A stretch of DNA of 56,974 nucleotides from the NCBI GenBank assembly GCA_009787625.1, contig WQSX01000015.1:1-56974 (forward strand), given 5' to 3'. Positions 55,509 through 56,974 of this stretch are shown in pieces. Source of the stretch: Oscillospiraceae bacterium. Its GTDB lineage: Bacteria > Bacillota > Clostridia > Oscillospirales > Oscillospiraceae. Made by a program: the position numbers and the translations under genes. The notes beneath the pieces were generated by a model that worked only from the letters and a program-made list of their open reading frames with translations, did not search any database and was not told where the DNA came from. Numbering within the stretch: position 1 is the first letter of the stretch; the number at the start of each line of letters is the position of its first letter.

Positions 55509-55539
55509 AACCCCTCAAGCCATTACGATTCAAGGGATT
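55509..55539 (-). terminator. Terminator beside the tRNA 3' remnant
   Basis: 10-bp stem AATCCCTTGA/TTGAGGGGTT (with G-U pairs), followed on the minus strand by a U-rich tail, directly downstream of the duplicated tRNA 3' end. It is probably the original terminator of the tRNA gene before an element inserted. The 55371-55508 stretch shows nothing else. Confidence 0.55.
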
Positions 55540-55543
55540 TCGA

Positions 55544-55587
55544 TGGTTGCGGGGGAGGATTTGAACCACCGACCTTTGGGTTATGAG
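55544..55587 (-). pseudogene. Duplicated 3' half of initiator tRNA-Met (attachment-site copy)
   Basis: From the anticodon loop to the CCA end it repeats the tRNA at 56897-56973. A 31-bp core (55557-55587) is identical to 56911-56941, and the acceptor part differs by one short indel. The 5' half is missing, so it is not a functional tRNA. This is the expected footprint of tyrosine-integrase insertion into a tRNA gene. Confidence 0.85.
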
Positions 55588-55738
55588 AGCGTTTCATGCA
55601 ATATTATTTAAGATTAAGCAGTATTGCATTGTGTTACACAGTTACTGAAAAAGCTAGTAATTCCAAGGGTTACACCAGACAAATCCACAAAAAGCACCAC
55701 ACCGCAAGCAGATAGACAAAAGATAATTTTTGATATTT

Positions 55739-55761
55739 GGTTAGAACTCGGTTAGAACTCG
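55739..55761 (+). repeat. 11-bp tandem direct repeat inside the element
   Basis: GGTTAGAACTC occurs twice head to tail, then G. It lies about 150 bp inside the element boundary, a position typical of integrase arm-binding sites. The rest of 55588-55794 shows no gene. Confidence 0.5.
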
Positions 55762-55794
55762 ACAATAAAACAATGCAAGCAGTTCATCACAAAA

Positions 55795-56193
55795 TTACCA
55801 CAATGTGTTCACCCACGGCAAAGATTTAATAGCAGTATCGTCTGTAATCATTATCATATTTTCAACGTGTGCTTGTGCGACAAGTAATCTGTCAAATGGG
55901 TCACGGTGAGTCCAATTTATTGTTCCTGCAAAATGAGCATGACGCATATTGATTGGAAGTTCAACTACAGATAATTGCTCTATAACGTTGAAATAATCAT
56001 CAGCAATATCTTTAAAATCCTGCATTTTTCCGAGATGATGTTTATACATAATTTCGTATGCGCTAACTGCAGAAACAAAGATTTGCGTATTTATATCGCT
56101 TAATACTTCTCTTGCTGAATTTCCTAACTTAGTATCATCACGAACTGCCCACAAAAGCGTATGTGTGTCCAGCAGATATTTTAAAATCCCCAT
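55795..56193 (-). CDS. vapC: PIN-domain toxin, VapC family
   Basis: 132 residues. The acidic PIN pocket is visible: Asp in YLLDTHTLLWAV, Glu in VSAYEIMYKH, Asp residues in HRDPFDRLLVAQA, and ITDD. These PilT-like toxins are RNases that cut tRNA or rRNA. ATG 56193 is chosen because AAGGA lies 8 nt upstream; it overlaps the antitoxin gene by 13 bp. Confidence 0.85.
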   Translation of the reverse strand: MGILKYLLDTHTLLWAVRDDTKLGNSAREVLSDINTQIFVSAVSAYEIMYKHHLGKMQDFKDIADDYFNVIEQLSVVELPINMRHAHFAGTINWTHRDPFDRLLVAQAHVENMIMITDDTAIKSLPWVNTLW

Positions 56194-56429
56194 GAATGTT
56201 TTCCTTCCCATGCCTCTAAATCTTCTTCGGGTAGCGGTTCAAAAAAACTGTCGGGCACTGGTGGACCCGGCATAAAGCCTAGTTTGCGTTTTTTAGGTTT
56301 CACATCTTCCTGTGTAGTATCTTCAGCAGGGAGAATTATAACTTGCACAGTTCTGTTCAGCAAAGTCGGGGGTAATTTAAACATATCACCTAACTCCGCT
56401 CCGTTCATAGTTTGGCGTACACATTCCAT
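56181..56429 (-). CDS. Antitoxin of the VapBC pair (DUF2281-like)
   Basis: 82 residues: MNGAELGDMFKLPPTLLNRTVQVIILP, then KKRKLGFMPGPPVPDSFFEPLPEEDLEAWEG. The N-terminus binds DNA as a swapped-hairpin-type domain in related antitoxins, and the C-terminal KLGF to PLPEEDL segment neutralises the PIN toxin. AGGAG lies 10 nt before ATG 56429. It is first in the operon and likely represses its own promoter. Confidence 0.8.
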   Translation of the reverse strand: MECVRQTMNGAELGDMFKLPPTLLNRTVQVIILPAEDTTQEDVKPKKRKLGFMPGPPVPDSFFEPLPEEDLEAWEGKHSWGF

Positions 56430-56453
56430 AGCGTCTCAACTCCTTTCATCGTA

Positions 56454-56482
56454 ATTATATCGCATTATCCCTTGATTTACAA
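56454..56482 (-). promoter_or_regulatory. Promoter of the toxin-antitoxin operon
   Basis: On the minus strand: TTGTAA (56477-56482), 17-nt spacer, TATAAT (56454-56459). Confidence 0.7.
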
Positions 56483-56483
56483 C

Positions 56484-56521
56484 AAAAAAAAGCAAGGTGC
56501 AAATTTTACTCCGCACCCTGC
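56484..56521 (-). terminator. Terminator upstream of the toxin-antitoxin operon
   Basis: Stem GCAGGGTGC/GCACCTTGC with a 12-nt loop and eight U on the minus strand. It ends the transcript of the fragment at 56536. Confidence 0.8.
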
Positions 56522-56535
56522 CGTTTTCGTTTTCC

Positions 56536-56805
56536 CTACGCACTTTCATCAATCTTGACAGTACCGTGACTATTAACCTTACCACCCGAACCGTACATAG
56601 TCCGAATTTCATCAAAGCTATAATCCTTACGGCTCTGACGTTTATAATCTTCGGGTTTAAGATACCACGCAGATTTTTTGCTGTGCCACAAAAACCGCAG
56701 AGACTTTAACTGCTCCTTGCACGGCTTGGTGTTACCAGTGACCCAAACGAAACAGCCGATAACCTCAATCGTTATCTCGTCCATCTTCATCAGCTCCGCT
56801 ATCAA
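56536..56805 (-). pseudogene. Truncated mobile-element protein (DnaJ-associated type)
   Basis: About 89 residues. ITIEVIGCFVWVTGNTKPCK, LRFLWHSKKSAWYLKPEDY and YSFDEIRTMYGS match the C-terminal part of small proteins common on clostridial conjugative elements, often annotated DnaJ-like. The frame is open about 16 codons upstream of the TTG at 56805 but has no ATG or ribosome binding site, and a stop lies just inside the tRNA terminator. I read it as a 5'-truncated gene cut by the tRNA junction. Confidence 0.6.
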
Positions 56806-56852
56806 GTCTTTAAAGTTCTCAGCGGTTTCTGATGTAGCACACTCCGCATAAG

Positions 56853-56893
56853 AAAAAGGAGCGTCTCACCGTTAAGTACGGTAAGAACACTCC
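56853..56893 (-). terminator. Terminator of the initiator tRNA gene
   Basis: Stem GGAGTGTTCTTACCGT against ACGGTGAGACGCTCC with a 5-nt loop, then TTTTTCTT. Directly after the tRNA; it would be element-borne if the insertion model is right. Confidence 0.85.
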
Positions 56894-56896
56894 TAC

Positions 56897-56973
<77 letters not shown>

Positions 56974-56974
56974 A

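Noticed and set aside
55544..55587. A second tRNA-Met
   Set aside because: Only the part from the anticodon loop to CCA is present; the 5' half is unrelated sequence, so it is an attachment-site remnant.

Overview
The window looks like the chromosome of a Gram-positive Bacillota, most likely a clostridial gut-type bacterium. The evidence is a Clostridia-type S10-spc-alpha ribosomal protein order (adk, map, KOW protein, infA, rpmJ, rpsM, rpsK, rpsD, rpoA, rplQ), zinc forms of S14, L36, L24 and adenylate kinase, a perfect CIRCE element before groES-groEL, AGGAGG-type ribosome binding sites, lipoprotein signal peptides and MurR/RpiR, LacI and LplB/LplC-type sugar genes. I cannot name a genus.

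Layout. 1-440: 3' end of a DUF3800 gene facing a compact minus-strand small RNA. 437-8432 (minus): L-rhamnose isomerase, an APC permease, an RpiR regulator, groEL-groES, a lipid kinase and an rRNA methyltransferase. 8592-9704 (plus): an acidic repeat protein from a near-consensus promoter. 9775-15012 (minus): a coupled HD-GYP response regulator, a large hybrid histidine kinase and a CheY-like receiver. 15157-17281: a FAD dehydrogenase and a cyclophilin lipoprotein. 17400-33796 (minus): 32 genes of the S10-spc-alpha cluster, with GC-rich dispersed repeats in some junctions, behind a TTGACA promoter and a leader of about 240 nt. 34176-35438: an AAA/DUF4143 ATPase with a 20-bp palindrome over its promoter.

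35612-50315 is a sugar-utilisation regulon of three transcription units. One minus-strand operon holds two ABC permeases, a substrate-binding lipoprotein, an esterase, a NagZ-type GH3 enzyme and beta-phosphoglucomutase. A second minus-strand unit holds a DUF5060/DUF4038 (apiosidase-like) glycosidase and a LacI regulator. Divergent to it, a plus-strand operon holds a FucI-like isomerase, a split transketolase and a FGGY kinase. Near-identical 19-bp palindromes lie exactly 7 nt upstream of the -35 boxes of the transporter and catabolic operons, and the second one also overlaps the predicted glycosidase promoter. Isomerase, kinase and split transketolase beside an apiosidase-like enzyme match the non-oxidative D-apiose pathway. 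The substrate is an inference.

50413-54233: a stand-alone GMP synthase ATP-pyrophosphatase subunit, an Ig-like lipoprotein and a large acidic surface protein. 54394-54511: an unassigned rod-like small RNA with its own promoter and terminator. 54675-55370: a nitroreductase. The window ends with an initiator tRNA-Met whose 3' half is duplicated 1.35 kb away. Between the copies lie a VapBC-type toxin-antitoxin pair and an element-type gene fragment, so this looks like a small or decayed integrative element.
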